Below, in pieces: positions 18,036 to 26,622 of a DNA stretch of 64,000 bases (its first letter is position 1; every line of letters starts with the position of its first letter). Location: contig NZ_CP109149.1 in NCBI RefSeq assembly GCF_035920345.1, positions 4,402,001 to 4,466,000 of the forward strand. The letters run 5' to 3'. The DNA is from Nocardia vinacea (GTDB taxonomy: Bacteria; Actinomycetota; Actinomycetes; Mycobacteriales; Mycobacteriaceae). The notes below the pieces were generated by a model. That model was given only the letters and a program-made list of their open reading frames with translations. It was not told the DNA's origin and ran no database searches. Both the position numbers and the translations under genes were made by a program.

Positions 18036-18335
18036 GACAACCCGTCCAACCGATCGACCACCCGAACCAACGGATCCGCGCAGTCGGCGCGAAACCCGCA
18101 GCGACCCTAAGCTCGCCACCCGGCTCGCAGCAGGCGATCCGGCGCGACAACCCGTCCAACCGATCGACCACCCGAACCAACGGATCCGCGCAGTCGGCGC
18201 GAAACCCGCAGCGACCCTAAGCTCGCCACCCGGCTCGCAGCGGGCGATCCGGCGCGACAACCTGTCGGACCGATCTCGACTACCCGAACCAGCGGATCCG
18301 CGCAGTCGGCGCGAAACCCGCAGCGACCGTGAGCT
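18036..18335. repeat. 110-bp tandem repeats built from a gene 3' end
   Basis: 18036-18145 and 18146-18255 are two 110-bp copies differing at a single base. A third, diverged copy starts at 18256 and contains the last 18 or so codons and the stop of the gene at 18280-20376. Read on the minus strand, copies 1 and 2 repeat that gene's end (AAGFAPTARIRWFG) but carry TGG in place of the TAG stop. They are recent duplications of the gene's tail into its downstream region, out of frame with one another because 110 is not a multiple of 3. Confidence 0.9.
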
Positions 18336-20376
18336 TTCCGTTCGTTTCGCGACGGCAGGATGCGATGGCGATATGACATGGTCGCGGGATATCGGGCGGG
18401 ATACGGACGCCGCCGTCGATTTCGTATCGCATATTGGTGACCTTCCAGGAGCGGGCCTCAGGGTCGTCCGGGGTGGTCGGCGGTTGATCCGGCCGCACGA
18501 CGGCCATGACTTCGGTAACGCCGATGGGCCAGGCGAAGACCAGTAGCCCCGCCTGTTCGCCCAGTCCGGTCACGGTCGGTATGCCGCTCGGCGACGGATC
18601 GTCCTGTGGTTGTTCCTGTCTGCCTTGCGGTTTCGCGACCGGGCCGGTATCTGATCGGGTGATCTCGGAGTATCTGCCCGCGACGGCGGCGGCCACCGCG
18701 TACACCGGCTGCCCGACGGCGGGGGCGCCACCGTCTTCGAGTTCGGTTGCCTGTGTGCGGCCGACCACGCGCCACGACCCGTCCGGCTGCAACCTGGTCA
18801 CCCGGTAGGCGACGTTATCCGTCGATGTCGGCGACCACACCACGAGCATCGACCCATTCGCCAATCTCGTGGCCTCGACCCGCTGCGGAGCCCCGATCGG
18901 CGACTCCGCGAGCGCAGCGGCCGCACCGGCGTGATCAGCGCATACCTCGACCGCGGCGAGCAGCTCGCGCATCCTGGCATCGGCCGGTCCGGCCTGCGCC
19001 GCAGCAACGAGCCGGTCCGCCTCGGCGATGGCCTCTCGGGCTTCGGCGAGCAACTGGTCGATACTCGGCACCTGATTCGGTGGCAGCAGATCGGATGCGG
19101 TGCGGCGCACCTGTTCCAGATGCGGCAGCGCCTCGACAAACCGCTTTGCCGTACACGCGACCGTGGCATCACGCCAGTGGGCCTGTGCCTCGTTCAGCAC
19201 CCGGTCCACCTCATCGGATACCGAACGGATCGGAGTGAGCCCTTCCCCGTCGGACCCGACCAGCCGGTGCGCCTCCTCGACATGGCGCGCGGCTTCCTGT
19301 GGGCGACCCCCGCGCAGCGCCGCCCGGGCGGCCTTGAGCGGTGCTTCCCAGAGTCTGGGCGCAGGCGGTTGCGATATGGGTTGCGGCGGCGCGGTCGGCG
19401 GCGAATTCGTCACTCGCGCACCGAGTTCCGCGGCGATCTCGGTGAGCACCCGGGTGGCGTCGGCCCGATCGAGACCCAACCGCATCGCCTCGTCGAGCAG
19501 ATACTGGAAGTCGTCGCCGACGAGTTCGTCCTCGACCAGCACCGCCGCCCTGACCTTGGGCCGCAATTCCTTCGCGACATCCTCGGCCAGGGCCCGCAGA
19601 TACTCCCGCAGCGTCGCCTCGCCCGATTCGAGCACGTCGTGGATGTGAATCAGCAACTCATCCAACACAACTCGGATGCGACCGGGCGGCAGCTCTCGCG
19701 ACCGCGCACGCAATGCCTCGGCGCGCAGTCGAATCTCCTGGGTCTGACCGGCTTTCGCCGGATCCACCCGGAGCAGCGCGAACAGCGTCGGCGTCGGTTC
19801 ACCGTCGATGAGCCGTTCCCATTCGCTGAGCAACTGCCGAATCTGTTGTCTGCGTTGGTCGGTGAGCACACCGGCAGGCGCGGGGGCGTCCTCGATGACC
19901 CGATGCCTGCGCAATCGAGTCGCGACCTCGGCGGCACTGAGCCCGCCCATCGCACCGATCTCCTCCAGCCCAGGCACCTTCCCGGCCGGAACCCCGCCGT
20001 GACGCTGCACCAATCGCGAGATCGCCGCGTCGAGCATCTCGTAGCGGTCCGCATCCCGGCGCTCGCGCATCTCCCGGATCCGCGCCGCTTCCGCGCGGCG
20101 GACCGCCGAATCCAGCAGTACGCGGGACAGCTTCGGATGCGCGTCGACCAGCAGCCCCACCAGCACCCGGTACTTCGGATGGTCGCGCTGGCGCTGCCAG
20201 AAACCCCAGACCTCCTCCACCCGGGCGGCGATCTCGGCATCGCTCAGCGACTCCGTCTCGTCCAGCGGAATGTCGTAGAGCTCGAACGGATCCGACTCCT
20301 CGAGCCCACCGCGGCGCTCGACATCGGCGAGCACCCGCTTGCGGTAGTCGTTCGGATCGAACGCCTGCATGGTCAC
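18280..20376 (-). CDS. Hsp70-partner protein with C-terminal Fn3-like domain
   Basis: 698 residues, start GTG 20376 (ATG 20370 is an alternative). Residues 1-330 are helical and charged (FDPNDYRKRVLADVERRGG, WGFWQRQRDHPKYRVLVGLLVDAHPKL). A Pro-rich linker follows (PPTAPPQPISQPPAP), then a helical repeat region with TPR-like spacing (PLKAARAALRGGRPQEAARHVEEAHRL, HLEQVRRTASDLLPP), and from about residue 505 an Fn3-like beta segment (VEATRLANGSMLVVWSP, YRVTRLQPDGSWRVVGR). It starts 3 bp after the Hsp70 stop, so it belongs to the same operon. There are no membrane segments. It is probably a scaffold or client-selecting co-chaperone. I do not recognise a named family for the whole protein. Confidence 0.7.
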   Translation of the reverse strand: MTMQAFDPNDYRKRVLADVERRGGLEESDPFELYDIPLDETESLSDAEIAARVEEVWGFWQRQRDHPKYRVLVGLLVDAHPKLSRVLLDSAVRRAEAARIREMRERRDADRYEMLDAAISRLVQRHGGVPAGKVPGLEEIGAMGGLSAAEVATRLRRHRVIEDAPAPAGVLTDQRRQQIRQLLSEWERLIDGEPTPTLFALLRVDPAKAGQTQEIRLRAEALRARSRELPPGRIRVVLDELLIHIHDVLESGEATLREYLRALAEDVAKELRPKVRAAVLVEDELVGDDFQYLLDEAMRLGLDRADATRVLTEIAAELGARVTNSPPTAPPQPISQPPAPRLWEAPLKAARAALRGGRPQEAARHVEEAHRLVGSDGEGLTPIRSVSDEVDRVLNEAQAHWRDATVACTAKRFVEALPHLEQVRRTASDLLPPNQVPSIDQLLAEAREAIAEADRLVAAAQAGPADARMRELLAAVEVCADHAGAAAALAESPIGAPQRVEATRLANGSMLVVWSPTSTDNVAYRVTRLQPDGSWRVVGRTQATELEDGGAPAVGQPVYAVAAAVAGRYSEITRSDTGPVAKPQGRQEQPQDDPSPSGIPTVTGLGEQAGLLVFAWPIGVTEVMAVVRPDQPPTTPDDPEARSWKVTNMRYEIDGGVRIPPDIPRPCHIAIASCRRETNGKLTVAAGFAPTARIRWFG

Positions 20377-20379
20377 CGC

Positions 20380-22062
20380 TCAGCTGTCGCGGCGGCGGGT
20401 GCGCTGGACCTGATCGAGTTCGCGCGCCACATCCGCTTGCGACAGGGTCGCGCCGGTCTGCGCGGTCAGGACCAATGGAATATCGGCGTCGACGTGATGG
20501 CAGGTGACGCGCAGGACGCCGTCGAAGCCCATCTCGAAGGTCACCCGCACCTCGCTGCCCTCGGGATAACCCGCGGGGATGCCGCGAATGCGCCCTTCCA
20601 CCAGCACCTTCGTATCGTCGGGGCGAGCCGATGCCGCCTGGCCCTGCTGCTCCACAATGGTCAGCGCGATTTCGTCCTGATCCGCGCGCACGGTACCGAA
20701 GGAACGACGTACCTTCACCGGCAGCGTCGAATTGCGATGCACCAACCAAGTCGCCGCCAGCCCGTACTGATAGTCGAGCGCGAGCACACCGAAACCGCGC
20801 GAAACGACGGTATCGACCTGGATTTCGAGCATCCGGCGCACCAGCCCGACCGGTTGCCCGAAGGAGGCGGCGACGCGGGCGATCGATTGGTCCAGATCGG
20901 CCGGTGCGGCGTCGTCGATATTCGCGCCGTCGCGCAGTCGACCACGGGTAGTGAGGTCGGCGAGGACGAGACGTTCCATCTCCAGCTTTTCGCCGTACAG
21001 CGCCGCGCCGCGCGCCACCGAGAGGTCGGGATCGCGCAGTTCGCCGGCAAGGCCGAGTTCCTTGCGCAGTTCGCGCTCCACCATCGGCATGCGCGAGGAG
21101 CCGCCGACCAGCAGCAGGCGGTCGACGGATCCGACACCGCGCTTACTCGCCGCAGTCAGGCAATCGCGGGTCAGGTCGATGGTGCGGCGCATGAGCGAAG
21201 CCGTCATCGCGTCGACTTCGCCGCGCGTCAGCGGGATAACCGCGCGAGCGCCGTCGTGCGCGATCACCACATCGGTGCGCTCGGCATCGGTCAGCTCGCG
21301 CTTGGCACGTTCGGCGGCCAGCACCAGCATCTGCGAACCCGCCGAATCATCCAGCGGGTCTTCGGCATCCGGGTTCGCCTCGCAGAACTTTTGCGAAAGG
21401 TACAGCGCGATGCGCTCATCCCAGTCGGCGCCGCCGAGTTGGTGATCGCCCTCGACCGCGAGCACCGAAATGCGGCGGTCGGCGAGTTCGATGACGGTGG
21501 CGTCGAAGGTGCCGCCACCGAGGTCGTAGACGAGAACCGTCTCGCGCGGGCCCGGCTTGCCGACGTCCATACTGCCATCGAGTCTGCCGAAACCGTAGGA
21601 GAGCGCCGCCGCGATCGGTTCGGAGAGCACACCGGCGACATCGAAGCCCGCATACGTGCCCGCCTGGATGGTCGCGCGCCGCTCCTCGTCGCCGAAGTAG
21701 GCGGGCACGGTGATGACCGCGCGCTTCACCGGTTCGCCACCGCTGAATTCGGCATCCGCGGCAAGGCTTTTCAGGATCAGCGCCGAAACCGCGGGCGCGG
21801 ACCAGGTTTGCCCGTGCGCGGCGAAACGCCAGTCCGTATCGCCCATCCGCCGCTTCACCAGCGCGCACACATGCTCCGGATCGAGCCGAGCCTGCCGCCG
21901 CGCACCCTCGCCCACCAGATGATCGAACGCCGACGCGAACAAAACGACCGAAGGCACCGTCGCCTCGCCGTTCAAACCGATCATGACTTCGGGCCGACCA
22001 TCAGCGTCTATCCGCGCGATCGCCGAATTTGTCGTACCAAGGTCGATGCCGTAGACCCCCAT
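20380..22062 (-). CDS. Hsp70-family protein (not the housekeeping DnaK)
   Basis: 560 residues from ATG 22062 (MGVYGIDLGTTNSAIARI). Nucleotide-binding domain motifs are intact: GIDLGTTNSAIA (phosphate 1), VYDLGGGTFDATVIEL (phosphate 2) and LLLVGGSSRMPMVERELRKELG (adenosine). A short substrate-binding-like beta domain (VLVEGRIRGIPAGYPEGSEVRVTFEM) and a brief helical end follow; the long DnaK lid and EEVD-like tail are missing. It lies in an operon with the 698-residue partner and is divergent from a GrpE-like gene, which suggests a dedicated, self-contained chaperone machine. No J-domain protein is visible nearby. Confidence 0.9.
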   Translation of the reverse strand: MGVYGIDLGTTNSAIARIDADGRPEVMIGLNGEATVPSVVLFASAFDHLVGEGARRQARLDPEHVCALVKRRMGDTDWRFAAHGQTWSAPAVSALILKSLAADAEFSGGEPVKRAVITVPAYFGDEERRATIQAGTYAGFDVAGVLSEPIAAALSYGFGRLDGSMDVGKPGPRETVLVYDLGGGTFDATVIELADRRISVLAVEGDHQLGGADWDERIALYLSQKFCEANPDAEDPLDDSAGSQMLVLAAERAKRELTDAERTDVVIAHDGARAVIPLTRGEVDAMTASLMRRTIDLTRDCLTAASKRGVGSVDRLLLVGGSSRMPMVERELRKELGLAGELRDPDLSVARGAALYGEKLEMERLVLADLTTRGRLRDGANIDDAAPADLDQSIARVAASFGQPVGLVRRMLEIQVDTVVSRGFGVLALDYQYGLAATWLVHRNSTLPVKVRRSFGTVRADQDEIALTIVEQQGQAASARPDDTKVLVEGRIRGIPAGYPEGSEVRVTFEMGFDGVLRVTCHHVDADIPLVLTAQTGATLSQADVARELDQVQRTRRRDS

Positions 22063-22173
22063 GAGACGCGATGGTAGCAGCCACATCCGACACCAGCCCA
22101 GTTCCCAGCAGTGGATCCCGATGCCGCCCAAAACAATCGATGCACCCCCGCGAACTAGCGTTAAAGTGCGAGC

Positions 22174-23034
22174 ATGACCGACCCCGCCGCGCCGGACCCC
22201 GAGGACCCAACCATCCCCGCCGCGCCGCAGGTAGAGGCCAACCCAATCGCGCCACACACCGGTCATCCCACCGGCCCCCGCACGCCACCGCTCGAAACCC
22301 TCACCAGCCCCACCGCACCGCAAGCTGGTAACCCCGCCAAACCCCTCACGCCGTGGGCCGACACGACGACCAGCCAAGCAGCGTCACGGTCTGGTCACCT
22401 CACCGACCCAGGCGCATCACAGGCCGAGACCTTCGCCGCCCCCGCGCCGCAAACCAAAACCCACACCGACCCCACGCCACCAGCCAGCCACACCGCCGAT
22501 CCCCTTGAGCCGCAGATCAAGGCCCCGACCGCGCCGCAGGCCCATTACCCCGCCAACTCCCGCACACCACAACTCGAGAACCCCGCCGACCCGCTCGCCC
22601 ACCTGGCGGAACGCATCGAAGACCTCACCCGAGTAATCGCCCGCCAAGCCACCACCATCGACCGCCTGGCCGACGAAGCCAAGGCCCGCGACCGACGCGA
22701 CCGCAGCGGCGCCGACCTCCCCCTCGTCCTGGAACTCTTCGCACTCCACGCCGACAGCACCGCCTGCGCGGCCACCGCCGAATCCCCGCGCGAGCGAGCA
22801 GCATTCGAAGCTGTCGCCACCCGCATCGAACGCCTCATCGTCGGCCGCGGTGGCACATTGGTCACCCCACGCCCCGATGACGCCTTCGACTCGCTCACCA
22901 TGGAAGCGGCGGATGTCGCCAAGACCGACGATCCCGCATTGGACCGCACGGTGGAATCGGTCGTGCAAACCGGCTTGACGGTCTCCGGCCGCTCGGTGCG
23001 TCCGGCAGGAGTGGTCGTCCGCCGACACCACTGA
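22174..23034 (+). CDS. GrpE-like nucleotide exchange factor with long disordered N-terminus
   Basis: 286 residues. Residues 1-130 are Pro/Thr/Ala-rich and probably disordered. A short coiled region follows (PLAHLAERIEDLTRVIARQATTID), and then a segment matching GrpE: FEAVATRIERLIVGRGGTL, DDAFDSLTMEAADVA, and VESVVQTGLTVSGRSVRP (compare the GrpE pattern V-x-x-I-x-Q-K-G-Y-x-L-x-G-R-x-x-R-x-A). It is divergent from the Hsp70 gene, 111 bp away, so it is likely the exchange factor for that Hsp70. The assignment is from motif pattern, not full-length similarity. Its final residues lie in the first unit of the repeats at 23016. Confidence 0.65.
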   Translation: MTDPAAPDPEDPTIPAAPQVEANPIAPHTGHPTGPRTPPLETLTSPTAPQAGNPAKPLTPWADTTTSQAASRSGHLTDPGASQAETFAAPAPQTKTHTDPTPPASHTADPLEPQIKAPTAPQAHYPANSRTPQLENPADPLAHLAERIEDLTRVIARQATTIDRLADEAKARDRRDRSGADLPLVLELFALHADSTACAATAESPRERAAFEAVATRIERLIVGRGGTLVTPRPDDAFDSLTMEAADVAKTDDPALDRTVESVVQTGLTVSGRSVRPAGVVVRRHH

Positions 23035-23256
23035 CCACTCGTTGCCCGCCGCACACGAACTCACCCAGCAGAGCAGTCGTCCGCCGACACCACCGACGAC
23101 CCGCTACCCGCCGCACACGAACTCACCCAGCAGAGCAGTCGTTTGCCGACACCACTGACAACCCGCCGCCACCGCACACGAACTCACCCGAGTGGCTGGT
23201 GCACCGACACCACCGACAATCCGCTACCCACCGCGCACGAGTTCGCCCGGCGAAAA
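23016..23256. repeat. 62-bp tandem repeats from the GrpE-like gene 3' end
   Basis: Four decaying units. The core GCCGACACCA occurs at 23021, 23083 and 23145 (spacing 62) and a fourth related core at 23203 (spacing 58). Each is followed by a conserved CGCACACGAACTCACCC-type tract. The first unit holds the last codons and stop of the GrpE-like gene; the others are downstream copies. This mirrors the 110-bp repeats at the other edge of the chaperone module. Confidence 0.85.
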
Positions 23257-23293
23257 CATGCGCGGGATGCGAAACCGTGCACGGCGCACCGCG

Positions 23294-24655
23294 CTAAGCA
23301 CTGACGCGCGGGATTTCGGTGCCGATTTGCGCCCAGCGGCCGGATTCCGCGCGCCAGACTACGGCGATGAGGCGTAGGAGCATGAAGGCTACGAGGCCGG
23401 TCCAGATGCCCGCTATGCCCCAGTTGAAGACGAGGGAGAGCCAGATGGCGGGGAGGAAGCCGAGGAGGGCGGCGCCGAGGGTGGTGTTGCGGAGGTAGGC
23501 GGCGTCGCCCGCGCCGAGGAGGACGCCGTCGAGGGCGAAGACGATGCCTGCGATCGGGATGATGGCGACGAAGAACCACCAGGCGACGTGGGTGCGGTCG
23601 AGGACGGCCGGATCGTCGGTGAAGAGTTCAGGGATGACGGTCGCGCCTGCTGCGAAGGCCGCCGCAAGGACCAGCGCCAATCCACCCGACCAGCGGGTGA
23701 TGCGGCGCGCCAGACCGCGCGCTCCGGTGGCGTCGCCTGCGCCGAGTGCCGCACCGACCAGGGTTTGGGCGGCGATGGCGAGCGAATCCAGGGTCAGGGC
23801 GAGGAAATTCCAGAGCTGCAGGACCAGTTGATGTGCGGCCACCGATGCCGCACCGAACCGGGAGGCGACGGCCGCCGCCGACACGAAGCTGGCTTGGAAG
23901 GCGAGACTGCGGGCGATCAGATCACGACCGAGTACCAGCTGTGCCCGCATCACCGACCAGTGCGGCGCCAGCGGAACACGTGCGCGCACCAGCGCGGTCA
24001 GGAACAACCCGGCCGTTACGGACTGGCCCGCCGCATTCGCGACCGCCGAACCCGCCAACTCCAGCCGCGGCGCACCCGCCAACCCGTGCACCAGCGTGGG
24101 GCACAGCACCCCCGAAACCAGCAGTCCCGCAACAACGAACAGCAGCGGCCGACGCGTCTCCTGCACCCCACGCAACCACCCGTTACCCGCCATCGCGATC
24201 AGAATCAGCGGCACCCCGAACAGCGCGATCCGCACCCAGACCAACGCCTCCCCCGCAATATCCCCACCACCCGCGATCACATTCGTCAGCGGAACCGCAA
24301 TCGCCTGCCCCATAACAAGAACCAGCGTCCCGACGATCACCGCGACCCAGGTCGCCTGCACCCCTTCCCCGATCGCACCGCGTTTATCCCCCGCCCCATG
24401 CCGCCGCGCCGCCCGTGCCGTGGTCCCATACGACAGGAACGTCAGCTGCGAACTGACCTGCGCCAGAATCAATCCGCCGACCGCAAGCCCTGCCAATGCC
24501 AACGCCCCCAGCCGCCCCACCACAGCCAGGTCGAAGAGCAGATAGATGGGCTCCGCCACCAGCACACCCAAGGTCGGCAGGGCGAGTCCGAGAATCCGTC
24601 GCGGCCCCACCGCGCCGGTCGGATTCGACGCAACCCCGCTGACTTCCGAACTCAC
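23294..24655 (-). CDS. dinF: MATE-family efflux transporter (DinF-like)
   Basis: 453 residues, about 12 membrane segments in the two-bundle MATE arrangement (GLALPTLGVLVAEPIYLLFDLAVVG at the start; ASRFGAASVAAHQLVLQLWNFLALTLD in the second half). It matches M. tuberculosis Rv2836c by position and type. It exports cationic drugs or metabolites against Na or H gradients. Its start overlaps the DHH phosphoesterase stop by 4 bp (ATGA), so they are translationally coupled. Confidence 0.92.
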   Translation of the reverse strand: MSSEVSGVASNPTGAVGPRRILGLALPTLGVLVAEPIYLLFDLAVVGRLGALALAGLAVGGLILAQVSSQLTFLSYGTTARAARRHGAGDKRGAIGEGVQATWVAVIVGTLVLVMGQAIAVPLTNVIAGGGDIAGEALVWVRIALFGVPLILIAMAGNGWLRGVQETRRPLLFVVAGLLVSGVLCPTLVHGLAGAPRLELAGSAVANAAGQSVTAGLFLTALVRARVPLAPHWSVMRAQLVLGRDLIARSLAFQASFVSAAAVASRFGAASVAAHQLVLQLWNFLALTLDSLAIAAQTLVGAALGAGDATGARGLARRITRWSGGLALVLAAAFAAGATVIPELFTDDPAVLDRTHVAWWFFVAIIPIAGIVFALDGVLLGAGDAAYLRNTTLGAALLGFLPAIWLSLVFNWGIAGIWTGLVAFMLLRLIAVVWRAESGRWAQIGTEIPRVSA

Positions 24656-25680
24656 CCGAGTTCAGCCAACAGCGCCGCGACGACCGATTCGGACGTGCCA
24701 TTAGTGGTGTATCCGGCAGCGAACCGATGCCCACCGCCGCCCAAAGATGTTGCGACAGTGGCCACATCGACACCATCCTGCGCCCCCGGCGCACTGTCGC
24801 GCGACCGCAGCGACACCGTCCACCGATCCGGAATCGTGCGCGATTCCTTGAACACCGCGGCAACCCCGGCCTCGGAGGTGGTGCGGACGATATCGACCAC
24901 ACTCTCCACCTCTTCCGAGCGCACACCATCGACATCCTCGCGCCGCACAATGGCGTACACCAGTCCGGTCCCACCACCGGCCTGTGGCTCCAACCGAGCC
25001 GAGCCGAGCACCCGCGACAGCATCGGCAACCAGCCGAACGGATGCGTATCCATCAGCGAGCGCGTGATCTCGGCACCGTCGATGCCGGTGGCCAGTAGCC
25101 GCTCGGCCAGCTGATGGGTGCCGGGCCGCACCCAGCGGAAGGATCCGGTATCGGTGACCAATCCGGCGTAAAGGCAATGTGCCACTTCGGCATCGATCGG
25201 CACCTGCCAGGCGTCGAGCAACCGCGCGATCAAACTCGTCGTCGATTCCGCACTCGCATCGATCACATTGATCGTCCCGAACCGGGTGTTGGAGCGGTGA
25301 TGATCGAACACCAGAGTCGTTCGGGCCCCGGCCAATCGATCGGCGAGCGCACCCAGCCGACCGGCACTGCCGCAGTCCACGGAAACCAGCAGATCCACCT
25401 CGGCGGGTACCTCGGCGGGCGGCACCAGATGCTGCACACCGGGCAGCGTCCGCATCGTTGCGGGCAGTTCGGCGGGCTCGGCGAACGATACCCACACCGG
25501 GACACCGCGCCGGTGCAACACCAATGCCAAAGCGAGCCCGCTGCCGATGGTGTCGGCATCGGGCTGCACATGACACAGGATGGTGACCGAACGCGCCGCG
25601 TTCAATGCGGCAAGGGCCGGTCCGAAATCGACCGTATCGACAGCGACCCCCCTACCCGGGTCGACGGGCATCGTCGTCAT
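24652..25680 (-). CDS. DHH-family phosphoesterase (NrnA / c-di-AMP phosphodiesterase type)
   Basis: 342 residues. DHH motifs: ILCHVQPDADTIGSGLALAL, VSVDCGSAGRL, VFDHHRSNTRFG and C-terminal DHHA1 GGGGHRFAAGYT. It hydrolyses short oligoribonucleotides, pAp and linear or cyclic dinucleotides. The M. tuberculosis counterpart at this position, Rv2837c, has been characterised as a CnpB/NrnA-type enzyme. It lies 13 bp after rbfA and overlaps the MATE gene. Confidence 0.92.
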   Translation of the reverse strand: MTTMPVDPGRGVAVDTVDFGPALAALNAARSVTILCHVQPDADTIGSGLALALVLHRRGVPVWVSFAEPAELPATMRTLPGVQHLVPPAEVPAEVDLLVSVDCGSAGRLGALADRLAGARTTLVFDHHRSNTRFGTINVIDASAESTTSLIARLLDAWQVPIDAEVAHCLYAGLVTDTGSFRWVRPGTHQLAERLLATGIDGAEITRSLMDTHPFGWLPMLSRVLGSARLEPQAGGGTGLVYAIVRREDVDGVRSEEVESVVDIVRTTSEAGVAAVFKESRTIPDRWTVSLRSRDSAPGAQDGVDVATVATSLGGGGHRFAAGYTTNGTSESVVAALLAELG

Positions 25681-25693
25681 GGTCTACCGCACG

Positions 25694-26137
25694 TCACTCG
25701 TCGGATTCGCGTTCGACCTTATACGGGTCGGCATCGCCGGCATGGGTGGCGGTGGACGCCACCTTCGCGACCGCGTCATCAGCGGCCCGCGCCCTGGCCA
25801 GCAGCTCTTCCATATCCCGTGCCGCGTCGGGCACCTTGTCGAGCACGAACGCCAGCGTCGGGGTGAATTTCACGCCGGTGCCCGCGCCCACCTTCGAGCG
25901 CAGCACACCCTTCGCCTTCTCCAGACCGGCGGCCGCGGCCGCGTAATCCGGTTCCACGTCGAGGGTTTCGCCCATCACCGTGTAGTACACCGTCGCCTCG
26001 CGCAGATCGCCGGTGACCTTCGCATCGGTCACGGTTACGAAATTCAGACGCGGATCCTTCACCTCGTATTCGATCGCGGTCGCCACGATCGCGGAAATCC
26101 GCTTGGCGAGTCGGCGTGCCCTGGCTTGATCCACCAT
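25694..26137 (-). CDS. rbfA: ribosome-binding factor A
   Basis: 147 residues. KH-like fold with [35 protein letters not shown] and the kinked [17 protein letters not shown] strand. It binds immature 30S subunits near the 16S rRNA 5' end and is needed for growth in the cold in other bacteria. An acidic tail extends beyond the core. It is the first gene of the rbfA-DHH-MATE operon, with a hairpin repeat element upstream. Confidence 0.95.
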   Translation of the reverse strand: MVDQARARRLAKRISAIVATAIEYEVKDPRLNFVTVTDAKVTGDLREATVYYTVMGETLDVEPDYAAAAAGLEKAKGVLRSKVGAGTGVKFTPTLAFVLDKVPDAARDMEELLARARAADDAVAKVASTATHAGDADPYKVERESDE

Positions 26138-26176
26138 GGCTGAACCCTCCTCACTACTACTGCTGTGTTCATTTTG

Positions 26177-26239
26177 CGGCGGGACCGGGACCCTGCGTGG
26201 TTACGCAAGCTTCCGCCTCCGGGCCCGTCGTTCCCGCCG
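26177..26239. repeat. hairpin repeat element, copy 1
   Basis: 63 bp. The outer stem CGGCGGGA/TCCCGCCG and an inner GGG-A-CCC/GGGCCC enclose a 27-nt loop (26194-26220) containing CGTGGTTACGCAAGCT and CCGCCTCC. The same loop recurs at 37178 and 46056 with different arms. It lies between DUF503 and rbfA, close to the rbfA start region. Confidence 0.85.
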
Positions 26240-26243
26240 CGGA

Positions 26244-26534
26244 TCAGTCTTCGGGTCCGAAGATCCTGCGGCGCACTGCCAGCAACTCTAACTCCGGACG
26301 AGCCGCGACGTGACGCTCACATTTGTCGAGTATCTCGGTCAGGTGATCCATACCGGAACTGACCATGGCGACTCCGAGCAGTGAGCGACGGTGGCGGTCT
26401 TGTTCCCCACCCTCGGCGGCACTCACGCCGAAGCGCTGCAATTCGGCCAGCACGGGCCGAATCACCGAACGCTTCTGCTTCAGCGAGTGCACATCTCCGA
26501 GCAGGATGTCGAACTCCAGTGCACCCAGGTACAC
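26244..26534 (-). CDS. DUF503 protein
   Basis: 96 residues from GTG 26534 (VYLGALEFDILLGDVHSLKQKR). The LGDVHSLKQKRSVIRPVL segment is the DUF503 signature, and a small ferredoxin-like fold is expected (VAMVSSGMDHLTEILDKCERHV). The family is conserved between infB and rbfA in Gram-positives (YlxP) and thought to be ribosome or translation related. A strong terminator separates it from infB. Confidence 0.9.
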   Translation of the reverse strand: MYLGALEFDILLGDVHSLKQKRSVIRPVLAELQRFGVSAAEGGEQDRHRRSLLGVAMVSSGMDHLTEILDKCERHVAARPELELLAVRRRIFGPED

Positions 26535-26572
26535 CCAAGCCTCCTGTATCGGCGCCTACGAAAAGATTGTCT

Positions 26573-26613
26573 CGGTGGTCCGGTCCAGCGTTGACGGCCG
26601 GACCGGACCACCG
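26573..26613 (-). terminator. infB terminator
   Basis: A perfect 14-bp stem (CGGTGGTCCGGTCC pairing with 26600-26613) and a 13-nt loop just after the infB stop. On the minus strand it is followed by CAATCTTTTCG, a T-rich tail. This is one of the clearest intrinsic terminators in the window. Confidence 0.85.
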
Positions 26614-26622
26614 ACGAACAAA

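Noticed and set aside
18931..22077. 1048-codon open frame on the plus strand.
   Set aside because: It is antisense to the Hsp70 operon, with Arg/Gln/His-rich shadow composition and no domain; a by-product of GC-rich codon use.
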